Shown in pieces: positions 43,961 to 52,663 of a DNA stretch of 64,000 nt. A program made the position numbers and the translations under genes. The stretch spans positions 1-64,000 of the forward strand of contig NZ_JAAXKZ010000017.1 in the NCBI RefSeq assembly GCF_012911875.1, in the 5' to 3' direction. The notes beneath the pieces were generated by a model that was not told the DNA's origin, ran no database searches, and saw nothing but the letters and a program-made list of their open reading frames with translations. This stretch comes from Pseudonocardia bannensis. GTDB lineage: Bacteria > Actinomycetota > Actinomycetes > Mycobacteriales > Pseudonocardiaceae. The first letter of the stretch is position 1, and each line of letters opens with the position of its first letter.

Positions 43961-45189
43961 CGCATTCCACTTCCGGTCGCGTCGGTCCACGGCTGCCCCT
44001 CCGACGTGCCCGGAGCGGGAGTCAGGTTCTGACGGACGCCCGGCGGCATGACACCGGGATTGACGTTGGCCGACTGCATACCGCCCTGCACCAGGAACCG
44101 GTGGTAGTGGCCATGGCTGTCGTAGTTGGCGGTGGCCGAACCCCAGTTCGCCATCCAGCCCGCGATCTCCGGCGTGTACGGGCGGAGGAACTCCAGCGCG
44201 GGCGCACCCGATACGGCCGCCGCGGTGAGCGGCGGGAGGGTCGCGTGCGCGCTGTCCAGCAGGGCCGGGGTGCGGCCGAGCAACGTCTCCGCCGCAGCGA
44301 GCGTGGGCCGCAGGTCGGCGACGGCGGGGCGGAGATCGACCAGCAGGGGTTCGAGGTTGCGGGCCACCGCGGGGAGCCGCTCGGTGGCCGACCCCAGGTC
44401 GGTCAGCAGCGGGGTGGCGGCGTCCGCGGCGGCGGGAACCCGGTCGAGGGTCTGTCGCGCGGTCGACAGCGTCGAGGGCAGCTCGCGGAGTGCGGCGCGC
44501 AGCGCCTCCTGTCGCGCAGCCGTGACCTCGGTGAACCGGCTCAGGTGTTCCACCGTGCCGCTCACGTCGCTGTGACGGGCGGCGAGGACACCGGTGAGCT
44601 CGCGCAGCCGCGTGACGAGCGACTGGATCGCCGGGCCGTCCTGGCCGACGGCCTGCAGCACGTGACCCAGCGAGTCCAGCGCCGGACCGGCCGTCTGGAT
44701 CGTCCGGTTGAGATCGGGCTCGCGCCCGTCCAGCGTTCCGGTCGTTTCCGACAGGAGGGACGTCAGCCGTTCGCGGGTGTCCGGGTCGAGCGCCGCGAGC
44801 ACGGTGTCGAACTCGACCGGGGCGATCGTCCCCGGCACCAGCGCTCCGTCGGGGAGCGCCGGGTTCTGCTCAGGTCCCGGGGTGATCTCGAGCAGTCGCT
44901 CACCCAGCACCGCCTTCCACGCGATCCGGGCTGCGGTGCCGTCGTGCAGCGGGGTGTACCGCTCGGCCATCTCGACCCGCACCACGGCCTTGCCGTCGCG
45001 CGTCGTGACGTCGGTGATCGTCCCGGCGTCGCTGCCGGCGATCTGGACGGGTGTGCCCGTCACCAGGCCTCCGGCCGCCGGGAGCACGAGGGCGATCTCG
45101 TAGCCGTCGCCGGAACGGGACATCGCGTACACGCCCCCGGCGAACACGAGCGCGACCGCGGCCGCGGCGAGCCGGCGCAGATGGCGCAT
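43957..45189 (-). CDS. Mce-family protein (first mce gene)
   Basis: This 410-residue protein has a short membrane helix (LAAAAVALVFAGGVYAM), an Mce domain (LPAAGGLVTGTPVQIAGSDAG and AVLGERLLEITPGPE), leucine-zipper-like repeats and the C-terminal block FLRPYTPEIAGWMANWGSA. ATG 45189 lies one base after the stop of the ATPase gene (TGAGATG), so it is co-translated with it. Confidence 0.93.
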   Translation of the reverse strand: MRHLRRLAAAAVALVFAGGVYAMSRSGDGYEIALVLPAAGGLVTGTPVQIAGSDAGTITDVTTRDGKAVVRVEMAERYTPLHDGTAARIAWKAVLGERLLEITPGPEQNPALPDGALVPGTIAPVEFDTVLAALDPDTRERLTSLLSETTGTLDGREPDLNRTIQTAGPALDSLGHVLQAVGQDGPAIQSLVTRLRELTGVLAARHSDVSGTVEHLSRFTEVTAARQEALRAALRELPSTLSTARQTLDRVPAAADAATPLLTDLGSATERLPAVARNLEPLLVDLRPAVADLRPTLAAAETLLGRTPALLDSAHATLPPLTAAAVSGAPALEFLRPYTPEIAGWMANWGSATANYDSHGHYHRFLVQGGMQSANVNPGVMPPGVRQNLTPAPGTSEGQPWTDATGSGMR

Positions 45190-45190
45190 C

Positions 45191-46006
45191 TCAGTCCATC
45201 CCCAGGGGACCGGCGGAGGCACCGGCGAGGAACTGGCGGACGAACGGGTGGGAGGACGCGAACGCCGCCTCCGTCTCGCCGTAGTGCACGAGCCGGCCGC
45301 CCCAGATGAGACCGATGTAGTCGCTCACCTTGCGGGCGGTGGAGATGTCGTGGGTGACGAGAAGGTACGTGCCGCCGTGCTCGCGGTGCATCTCCAGGAT
45401 GAGGTCGTTGAGCAGGCTGGTCCGGACCGGGTCGAGACCCGAGTCCGGTTCGTCGAACATCACGATCGCCGGATTGAGCACCAGTGCCCGGGCGAATCCT
45501 GCTCGCTTCCGCATCCCACCGGAGACCTCGTTGGGCAGACGCGTGGCTGCGTTCTCGAGCCCGACCTCGCGGAGGCGCGTCATGACGATCTCGCCGATCT
45601 CGGCCTCGTCCTTGTCCGTGTGCTTCCGCAGTGGGAACGCCACGTTGTCGAAGAGGTTGAGCGAGCCGAACAGCGCCCCGTCCTGGAAGAGGACCCCGAA
45701 CCTCTTGCGGAACTCGTACCGCTCGCTCTCGGTGAGGTCGGCGATGTTCTGCCCGAACACGACCACCTCACCGGCGTCCGGCTCCAGGAGTCCGACGAGG
45801 TGCTTGAGCAGAACGCTCTTGCCCGTTCCGGACGGGCCGAGAACGGTCGTGATGGCGTTGTCGGCGAAGTCGATGCTCAGGCCTTTGAGCACCTCGAAGG
45901 AGCCGAAGGCCTTGTAGACGTCGCGCACCCTGATCGTGTGTGCGAGCTCGGTTCCCGCGCCACTGGCCCCCACGCCGGGAGCGACGGGGGAATCTTGGTG
46001 CCACAC
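45191..46006 (-). CDS. MlaF/MceG-type ABC transporter ATPase
   Basis: This 271-residue ATPase has Walker A LGPSGTGKSVLLKHL, the Q-loop FGVLFQDGALF, the signature VSGGMRKRAGFARAL, Walker B PAIVMFDEPDSGLDP and the switch histidine in LLVTHDIS. The VSGGMRKR signature is characteristic of the MlaF/Mkl family that energises MlaE/YrbE permeases. In mycobacteria this gene (mceG) lies far from the mce operons, whereas here it sits between the permeases and the mce genes. GGAGGAA precedes GTG 46006. Confidence 0.95.
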   Translation of the reverse strand: MWHQDSPVAPGVGASGAGTELAHTIRVRDVYKAFGSFEVLKGLSIDFADNAITTVLGPSGTGKSVLLKHLVGLLEPDAGEVVVFGQNIADLTESERYEFRKRFGVLFQDGALFGSLNLFDNVAFPLRKHTDKDEAEIGEIVMTRLREVGLENAATRLPNEVSGGMRKRAGFARALVLNPAIVMFDEPDSGLDPVRTSLLNDLILEMHREHGGTYLLVTHDISTARKVSDYIGLIWGGRLVHYGETEAAFASSHPFVRQFLAGASAGPLGMD

Positions 46007-46065
46007 AGTTCCTCCAGGGCATGAAAATCGGCGCGCGATCCATGCGGATCGCATTTTTCGGTCGA

Positions 46066-46929
46066 CTAGTTGGCGATCGGAGCATTGGGGTTCAATCCCC
46101 AGAACACTTGTGTGCCGATCAGTCCGATGACGTGGACGAGCACCATGTTGACCATCATCGACTTGGCGGTGTTACGGCCGACCCCTACCGGGCCACCACC
46201 CGCCGTGTATCCGTAATAACAACCGACGAGCACCACGGTCGTTCCCATCGCCATCACCTTGGCGACCGAGAAAATCATGTCGAGAGGATTCTGGAAGAGC
46301 CAGAACGTGAAGAGGTAACCGCCCGACGAAACGCCCCCGTACTGAACGACGACCACGAGGTACATGGAGACGTACATGACCCCGAGGCCGACGACGTAGA
46401 GGAACGGCATGGCGATCCACGCAGCCAGGAGCCGGGTACCGACGAGGTAGGCCTTCGATCGGATGCCCATGACCTCCATGGCGTCGACCTCCTCGGATAT
46501 CCGCATGGATCCGATCTCGGCGACGAGCCCGCAGCCGACCTTCGCGGCCAGGATGTACGCCCACATGTAGGGCGCCATCTCCCGCAGCGAACACCAGGAC
46601 GTGAAGATGCCGGTGTAGAGGGGGGCGCCGACCTGCTTGAGCGTGTAGTTCGCCTCGGTGCCGCACATCGTTCCGACGACGAACTGCATCGCCCAGATGA
46701 TCGGGGCGCTGGCGATGATGAGGATCCCGGCCTGGCGAAGCACCTCGGACGGGTACAGCCGCACGGTGGACGGCAGGATGGCGACGGCATCCGCGGACAT
46801 GCGCACGATCCGCCCGAACTCCTCGAGGAAGTTCCGGATCCTGCCGATGATCGAATGCAGCCCGACATCCAGATCCGGGCGGCCTGGCGGTGGTAGCGGT
46901 GGACGGCTGTTCACGCGGTCGACTGACAT
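46066..46929 (-). CDS. MlaE/YrbE-family permease (second)
   Basis: This 287-residue integral membrane protein has five or six hydrophobic segments and the MlaE core: the EVLRQAGILIIASAPIIWAM helix, the conserved cytoplasmic loop GSMRISEEVDAMEVMGIRS that contacts the ATPase, and VGCYYGYTAGGGPVGVGRNT at the C-terminus. It forms the transmembrane half with the permease at 46942 and is the partner of the ATPase. It is separated by 59 bases from the ATPase gene. Confidence 0.94.
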   Translation of the reverse strand: MSVDRVNSRPPLPPPGRPDLDVGLHSIIGRIRNFLEEFGRIVRMSADAVAILPSTVRLYPSEVLRQAGILIIASAPIIWAMQFVVGTMCGTEANYTLKQVGAPLYTGIFTSWCSLREMAPYMWAYILAAKVGCGLVAEIGSMRISEEVDAMEVMGIRSKAYLVGTRLLAAWIAMPFLYVVGLGVMYVSMYLVVVVQYGGVSSGGYLFTFWLFQNPLDMIFSVAKVMAMGTTVVLVGCYYGYTAGGGPVGVGRNTAKSMMVNMVLVHVIGLIGTQVFWGLNPNAPIAN

Positions 46930-46941
46930 GTTGGGGAGCCC

Positions 46942-47787
46942 CTACCGGAATACCTGCATCTCGGGGTTCAGCCCGAGCAGGGTCGCAGTGAACACGTAAT
47001 TGAAGATCCAGATCGCAACGAAGGCGATGACCACGGCCTGGTTGACCGCTCGGCCGACGCCGATCGGGCCACCCTCGGTACGAAGCCCCTTGTAACAGCA
47101 GACGACTCCGATGATCAGGCCGAACAGCGTCGTCTTGACGATGCTGCCCCACATGTCGGTGGTCGTGGCGTTGGCGAAGAAGTTCGCGATGAACGCATCG
47201 TTGGAGGCGCCGAGGACAAGAGCCGCGACATAGCCGCCGATCACACCGAAACTGAGTGCGACGAGATCGAGCAGCCCGGTGAGCAGCGTGACGGCGATGA
47301 CCCGGGGCAGCACGAACGTGCGGATCGGGTCCACGCCGAGCACCGCCATGGCGTCGAGTTCTTCGCGGATCTTCTTCGCGCCGAGATCAGCGGTGAGCGC
47401 GGTTCCCACGACTCCGGCGACGACCATGGCCGTGATCCAGGGGGCGAACTCCCGGATGCTCGCCATGATGAAGAACGAGCCCAGCCGCTCCGGCACCCCG
47501 AACAGGGCGTAGATGCTGCCGCCGGTCAGGCCGGGAGCACCGAGGCCGAGCGCGAACGTCGCGAGGGCCATGGGGAACCAACACAGCTTGAGCAAGGCGT
47601 AGGCCTCGTCCCGCACGTCGCCCCAGTAACCGACCGGGTGGCGCACCGCGCTGTAGAGGACCGCGCCCATGAGCTGCGCCATCTCCCCCGCCTGGACGAG
47701 CGTCTCCCGGGCCCACCTCGGGAGCAGGCGGAGTGGCCGCGACTCGCGGACCGCCGCACCGGCGGGCCTCGTTCCGGTGTCCGTCAT
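46942..47787 (-). CDS. MlaE/YrbE-family permease (first)
   Basis: This 281-residue membrane protein shows the same family: QAGEMAQLMGAVLYSAVRHP, IREFAPWITAMVVAGVVGTA, the coupling loop KKIREELDAMAVLGVDPIRT and CCYKGLRTEGGPIGVGRAVN near the end. It is the first gene of the 11-gene Mce operon. ATG 47787 is used; no strong ribosome site was found, so the start carries some doubt. Confidence 0.94.
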   Translation of the reverse strand: MTDTGTRPAGAAVRESRPLRLLPRWARETLVQAGEMAQLMGAVLYSAVRHPVGYWGDVRDEAYALLKLCWFPMALATFALGLGAPGLTGGSIYALFGVPERLGSFFIMASIREFAPWITAMVVAGVVGTALTADLGAKKIREELDAMAVLGVDPIRTFVLPRVIAVTLLTGLLDLVALSFGVIGGYVAALVLGASNDAFIANFFANATTTDMWGSIVKTTLFGLIIGVVCCYKGLRTEGGPIGVGRAVNQAVVIAFVAIWIFNYVFTATLLGLNPEMQVFR

Positions 47788-48366
47788 GACCGACGCCCCA
47801 GGGAGGAATGCACGCCGCCGGCCACGGGCGTCGCCCCGGCCGCGGTCGCCCGGGCGCAGGATGCGGACCCCGCGCAGTGGCGATGACCAGCCAATCGAAC
47901 TCCCTCGGTCAGGTCCCCTGGAACACATTGATGAGCGGCGTCTCGTAGAGGGACGCGACTCGCGCGCCTACCGTCGTGGACTCGCGACGTCACGAGCAGC
48001 AGCGATTTCCGGGCACCGGATTCGCCGCTCGGGGATGTTGCCGCGCCGCGTGCCGGGACTTCGTCTTCCCGCCGGGGGATCTACATCCTCCGTACGGGAG
48101 GTGACGGCACTCGGCCGGACCGGCGCCGGGCCGTGGGGGTCGCGCCGAGCTCGCAATCGCGGCCATCCCGTCAGCCCGAAGCGGCGATCTCAACCATCTG
48201 AGCCGGGCCGCCGTGTGCGGTGTCCCGACCCCTCACCGGCCCCGCATGTCGACGACGGCCCTTGATCCGTGTGCTACGGTCACCCAGCGTTACGTTCATC
48301 ACAGAGTGCGACGATGGCAATGCTCTCGGTAGTACCCGCAATGATGCGGTCACTCAAGGAGGTGTC
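47788..48366. other. Divergent promoter region of the mce operon and the LuxR gene
   Basis: The 579 bases contain no believable gene. They hold the shared 18-base element at 48084-48101 and should contain promoters in both directions. An AAGGAGGT ribosome site for the regulator is at 48356-48363. I did not find a convincing -35/-10 pair. Confidence 0.6.
48084..48101. promoter_or_regulatory. 18-base element shared with the cluster 2 promoter region
   Basis: CATCCTCCGTACGGGAGG has CCTCC and GGAGG arms around GTACG and is preceded by CCGGGGG at 48072-48078. The match at 33677-33694 has the same order and spacing. It lies about 300 bases before the mce operon start and about 270 before the LuxR gene, so one bound protein could affect both directions. 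Confidence 0.6.
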
Positions 48367-49596
48367 ATGCAATCTGCTGTCCATCGCGTCGACCTCATGA
48401 AGGCCCAGGATCCAGGCGATCTGTGGGACACCTCTGGAGTCGTGTTGCCGAGTGCGAACCTGAGCGAACTGCACGAGGTGATCACGACAGCTCAAGCATT
48501 GGTCGCCCGGGAGGAGCTGCCGCCGTTCGAGGAAGTCGGCGACTTCAAATCCGCCGGGGACATGCTGTCCACCATCACGGCCCTGACGAACGAGGCGTTA
48601 CGGGGAGATTCCCGGGCCACGGAGAACCTGGCGACGAGCAACGGCCTCACGGAGCTGCTCGTCAAGGTCAAGACGGTGGGCGATCGCCTGCACGAGGCCG
48701 AACTCGCGCGTCGCACGAGGGCCTTCAAGATGGTTCGCGAGGCACTCGCGCATCTGCACGGGGCCGGCTCCGTGGAACAGTTGATCGAGCAGGCTCCCAC
48801 GGCGATCTGCCGTCTCGGTTTCGACCGAGCGATCCTCTCCCGTATCGACGACTCGTTCTGGATCACGGAGAACCTCTACTTCGAAGGCGATCAGCAATGG
48901 GCCACCGAGGTCTGCGATATCGGCCGCGAGAACCCGCAGAGGCTGAACCCGGGACTCGTCGAGTCCGAGGTCGTGCGGCGCAAGGTGCCGCTCGTGGTCC
49001 TGGATGTCCTGCGGAGCCCGCACGTGCATCGCCAGATCGCGGACGCCACGCTCTCCCGCTCGTACGCCGTCTCACCGATCATGCCGGAGGGCCGCGTCAT
49101 CGGCTTCCTCCACGCGGACTGCTACTACCAGCGGCGCAACATGGACGAATTCGACCTCGAGATGCTGTCGATGTTCGCCGAAGGATTCGGGTACGCCCTC
49201 CAACGAGCGTCGCTGTTGGACCGCCTGAGCAGCCTGAAGGCTGCCGTCAACAGCCTCGCCAACGGTGTCTCATCACTGGTCGACGACTTCTCCAGCTGTG
49301 GAATCAAGGACAGCAGCGCCCGCCCGGGATGGCCGGAGATCACCTCAGGGGGCGCAGCCGATCACTCGGATGAATCGGCAGAACTACCACTGACCCGTCG
49401 GGAACGGGACGTGCTGCGGCTGATGGCGGCCGGCGAGACGAATGCGGGGATCGCGAGCCGCCTGTTCATCTCCGAGGGCACGGTCAAATCACACGTGAAG
49501 CACATTCTGCGGAAGCTCGGTGCGGCGAACCGGGCGGAAGCGGTCTCCCGGTGGTTCACGCTCGAACAGCGGGGGCGGGCCCAAAGCCGGTACTGA
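48367..49596 (+). CDS. GAF-domain LuxR-family transcriptional regulator
   Basis: This 409-residue protein has a helical N-terminal region, a GAF-like sensor around residues 130-300 ([36 protein letters not shown]) and a C-terminal LuxR helix-turn-helix ([20 protein letters not shown], then [20 protein letters not shown]). AAGGAGGT ten bases upstream fixes ATG 48367. It is divergent from the Mce operon and is the best candidate for binding the 18-base element shared with the dioxygenase operon. Similar GAF-LuxR proteins control steroid and aromatic catabolic genes in actinobacteria; its ligand is unknown. Confidence 0.9.
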   Translation: MQSAVHRVDLMKAQDPGDLWDTSGVVLPSANLSELHEVITTAQALVAREELPPFEEVGDFKSAGDMLSTITALTNEALRGDSRATENLATSNGLTELLVKVKTVGDRLHEAELARRTRAFKMVREALAHLHGAGSVEQLIEQAPTAICRLGFDRAILSRIDDSFWITENLYFEGDQQWATEVCDIGRENPQRLNPGLVESEVVRRKVPLVVLDVLRSPHVHRQIADATLSRSYAVSPIMPEGRVIGFLHADCYYQRRNMDEFDLEMLSMFAEGFGYALQRASLLDRLSSLKAAVNSLANGVSSLVDDFSSCGIKDSSARPGWPEITSGGAADHSDESAELPLTRRERDVLRLMAAGETNAGIASRLFISEGTVKSHVKHILRKLGAANRAEAVSRWFTLEQRGRAQSRY

Positions 49597-49689
49597 CGGT
49601 GCCGAGAGCCTGGGCCCGATCATTACCGACAGTAATCGCGGCGATCCGGCGCTTCGAGTAACCGATCTCGTTCCGCCACGCCTCGACCG

Positions 49690-50439
49690 TCATCGCGCCC
49701 CGACGGCCGAGACGAGGACGCCGAGCCCGTTGGCCGCCCAGTGCAGTCCGACCGGGGCCAGGAGGCTGCCGCTGCGCCGGCGCAGCTCGCACAGCAGGAC
49801 CCCGGCCAACCCGGTGAACAAGACCGCACCTGCCACGGCCAGCACCTGCCCTGCCCGGCCCGACCCCGCGAGATCGGCGACGGCCGGGTTGACCCGGTTG
49901 AGTCGGAGGGACGGAAGGACGTGCCAGAACCCGAACAGCACCGACGACACGAGAGTCGCCCGAGCCGCGCCGTGCAGGGAACGCACCAGCCCCCACAGCA
50001 CCCCCCGGAAGGCCACCTCCTCGAACAGCACCGTGCCCAGCGGGATCACCACGAACGCGGTACGCACCGCCGCACCCAGCTCGATCCGGTACCGCTCGTC
50101 GAGGAATGCCGAGCGGGTGGCGGGCAGCGCGGCGGCCACCGCGTACACCATCGCGACCGAAGCGACACACACACCCGCGTACACCGCGCCCCGGCGCCAG
50201 GAGCGCCGACCCAGGCCCACGTCCTCGGCACTCAAGCCGGCAGCGCGGGCCAGGAGCAGCACCAGCACTGTGCCGAGGGGCCCGGCGATCAGCATGGTTC
50301 GGCGTGGCCCGAACCACCCCGCAACGGCGACGAGCACCAGGATGCCGACCATGGCCACCAGAGCGCGGGGCCGGTCGGCTCTGCGGCTCGACGGAACGGT
50401 CGCCACCGGCCGATCGTGTGGAAGCCGCACGGGGCCCAC
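49690..50439 (-). CDS. CPBP-family intramembrane metalloprotease
   Basis: This 249-residue protein has about six hydrophobic segments and the CPBP (Abi/CAAX) motifs: FEEVAFRGVLWG (the EExxxR pair), FGFWHVLPSL (second motif) and a closing LHWAANGLGVL. Such proteins cleave prenylated or signal-type peptides within the membrane, though many have unknown roles. It converges on the LuxR gene and is not obviously linked to the catabolic operons. Confidence 0.88.
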   Translation of the reverse strand: MGPVRLPHDRPVATVPSSRRADRPRALVAMVGILVLVAVAGWFGPRRTMLIAGPLGTVLVLLLARAAGLSAEDVGLGRRSWRRGAVYAGVCVASVAMVYAVAAALPATRSAFLDERYRIELGAAVRTAFVVIPLGTVLFEEVAFRGVLWGLVRSLHGAARATLVSSVLFGFWHVLPSLRLNRVNPAVADLAGSGRAGQVLAVAGAVLFTGLAGVLLCELRRRSGSLLAPVGLHWAANGLGVLVSAVGAR

Positions 50440-50526
50440 ATCACCTGCACGGGATGGTCCGAGGTTCCCGACAGCTCGTCCGGGTGGCGCAGCGCACCGC
50501 GAGGACGGCCACGTCCCCGCCCGGCG

Positions 50527-52236
50527 TCAGCCGCTCGGCGAAACGAGCTCCCGCAGGCGAGCGACCCTGTCCTCGGTCCAGCCGGGCGGCTGCAACACGC
50601 GCACCCATGCATCCACGTACTGGCGGGTGTAGACGTGGCCGTGGCCGTCCGGAACGGCCGTGGCGAACGGAAGGTCCGCCGTCACCTGCCAGAACGTCAC
50701 GAATGGGATCCACCGCACCGCGCCGACGACATCCGGGCCGCGGGACTCGGTCAGCCAGTCCGGCTGGCGCAGGATGAGCCGGGGGCTCCAGAAGACGATC
50801 GGGTCCGAGGCGTGCTGGAGATAGAGCACCCTGGAGCCGTCCCACGGTGATGCGACGGGCTCGACGGCCATGGCGGGGTCGCGGGTGAATCGGACGGTGC
50901 GGCCCCCGCGGTACACCGGACCGATCTCGGGGGTGCCCTGGTCGCGCCCGTCGACGAACTCCCGGTAGAGCACGTTGAAGTTGGGTGGACCGGCGAAGAT
51001 GACGCCCTCGGTTCGGTTCCGCAGGTCGTACTCGCCGCTGAACGCCGTCTCGCTGCCGAACGAGCCGAGGCTTTCTCCGGCGACGACCAGCCGCGGCCGC
51101 TGGTCCAGGGGGAGCCTCGACCACCGGTCGTACACGGCGTCGAACAGCTCCCGGCCCGCTTCGCGGGCCCGTTCCTGGTCGACGAGGTAGGAGATCCACG
51201 ACGGAAGGTACGAGTACTGCATCGAGACGGTCGCCGAGTCACCACCGGTGAGGTACTCGATCGAGTCCACCGCGCCCGGATCGACCCAACCCGAACCGGT
51301 GGTCGTCATGACCACCACCGTGCCGCGGTCGAACCCGCCCGCCCGGGTGAGGTCGTCGACGGCCAGCCGCGCACGCTGCTCCGTCGTCGTGGCGGAGTCC
51401 AGCCCTGCGTAGGACCGGATGGGCTGGCCGGCCGCTGCTCCGGTGAACGCGGCGATCTGCTCAGGCGACGGGCCTCGTCCGGTGAAGGTCCGGCCCTGTT
51501 GTCCGAGTGACTCCCACGTGACCAGCGACCCCGGCCCACCCGACCGCTGAGGGACGACCGGCTGGACGACGCCGGCCTCGGTGGACCCGTTGCGCACGGA
51601 GAACGCCTTGTCGGCGAGCGTGACCAGTCCGTCGAGCACCACGCCGCTGACGAGCAACACCGTGCCCACGACGACCGCAGCCCACCCGAGGGCGCGGGCT
51701 GCGCGCGGACCGATCCAGCGGCCGAGCAGGACGGCGATCCAGCGGTAGAGCCGACGCAGCCCACGCGAGGCAGCGACCAGCGCGACGAACACGACGACCG
51801 CGACGACCGGAACCACCAGCAGCGACACCCACCCGTCGGCGGGCATGTCCATCAGGGCCCGCAGCTGCCCCTGCCAGTACCGGCCGAGGAGCATCGCGCC
51901 GAGGAGCGCAATGCCTGCCACCACTGCGAACACCTGCCACGAACGACGTCGGGCAACTCGCTCCTCCCGATCGGCGAAGGCACGCCAGACCCAGGCCCCG
52001 GCCACACCGACGCCGTAGCCGATGGCACCGGTGATCCCGCAGACCAAGCCCTGGGTGAGGGCGCTGCGCGGCAGCAGCGACGGGGTGAACGACAGGCACA
52101 CCAGGATGACCGCCATCGAGAGTCCCGGTAGCGAGTACCGGAACCACCGGGTCGGCGACCGCCGCTCCTTTGTGGGCTGCCCCGTTCCGTGGGCACCGGC
52201 ATCCCCCGCCGGTGTGACTCGATCAACCGTTCTCAT
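50527..52236 (-). CDS. Integral-membrane alpha/beta hydrolase (two-domain, actinobacterial)
   Basis: This 569-residue protein has an N-terminal half with four membrane helices (PGLSMAVILVCLSFTPSLLP; LLVVPVVAVVVFVALVAASR among them) and a C-terminal alpha/beta hydrolase half with the elbow VVAGESLGSFGSE and likely acid and histidine in QHASDPIVFW and VPDGHGHVYTRQ. This matches a family of two-domain actinobacterial membrane hydrolases of unknown substrate. ATG 52236 is the first good start. It is followed by the CPBP gene after 87 bases, possibly forming a unit. Confidence 0.87.
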   Translation of the reverse strand: MRTVDRVTPAGDAGAHGTGQPTKERRSPTRWFRYSLPGLSMAVILVCLSFTPSLLPRSALTQGLVCGITGAIGYGVGVAGAWVWRAFADREERVARRRSWQVFAVVAGIALLGAMLLGRYWQGQLRALMDMPADGWVSLLVVPVVAVVVFVALVAASRGLRRLYRWIAVLLGRWIGPRAARALGWAAVVVGTVLLVSGVVLDGLVTLADKAFSVRNGSTEAGVVQPVVPQRSGGPGSLVTWESLGQQGRTFTGRGPSPEQIAAFTGAAAGQPIRSYAGLDSATTTEQRARLAVDDLTRAGGFDRGTVVVMTTTGSGWVDPGAVDSIEYLTGGDSATVSMQYSYLPSWISYLVDQERAREAGRELFDAVYDRWSRLPLDQRPRLVVAGESLGSFGSETAFSGEYDLRNRTEGVIFAGPPNFNVLYREFVDGRDQGTPEIGPVYRGGRTVRFTRDPAMAVEPVASPWDGSRVLYLQHASDPIVFWSPRLILRQPDWLTESRGPDVVGAVRWIPFVTFWQVTADLPFATAVPDGHGHVYTRQYVDAWVRVLQPPGWTEDRVARLRELVSPSG

Positions 52237-52663
52237 CTGCCCACCACCTGCAAGGCTCGACGGGAGCCGACCGCCGCGGTGCGGCCACAATCGCTGTCGA
52301 CAGCGGCGAGGCCGGCGCCGGCCTCTCGCAGTCACGCTTTCAGGATCTCGATCTCCAGCAGGAGCCGCCGTTCCTCCCGGCACAGCTCGGCGAGCTCTCA
52401 GGGCAGGTGTGCGGGCCACGGGGGCAAGCTCACCGGTGAGGTCCACGGTGCGATGCCCGGGGTCCGACGTCCTCACCCGATCCGGATGATTCGCCGGGCC
52501 CGCGGAGTGCTTGCTCGATCAGGACGGCAGCGGCGGGCACATGATGCGTGAAACGGTGGTTTCCGGGACGGACGCCGGGGCCCCGGCGAGCTCGGCGTCC
52601 GCCCCGGGCCCCCTCGCGCCCGGCCTGCTCCGGGCCATACGAGCTGCTGCTCGTGGGCGCCCG
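52237..52663. other. Intergenic region
   Basis: About 430 bases without a supported gene. Open frames on both strands are short, arginine- or proline-rich and unlike any family. The segment should contain the membrane hydrolase promoter and the end of the ketone-cluster hydrolase transcript; no hairpin terminator stands out. Confidence 0.5.
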
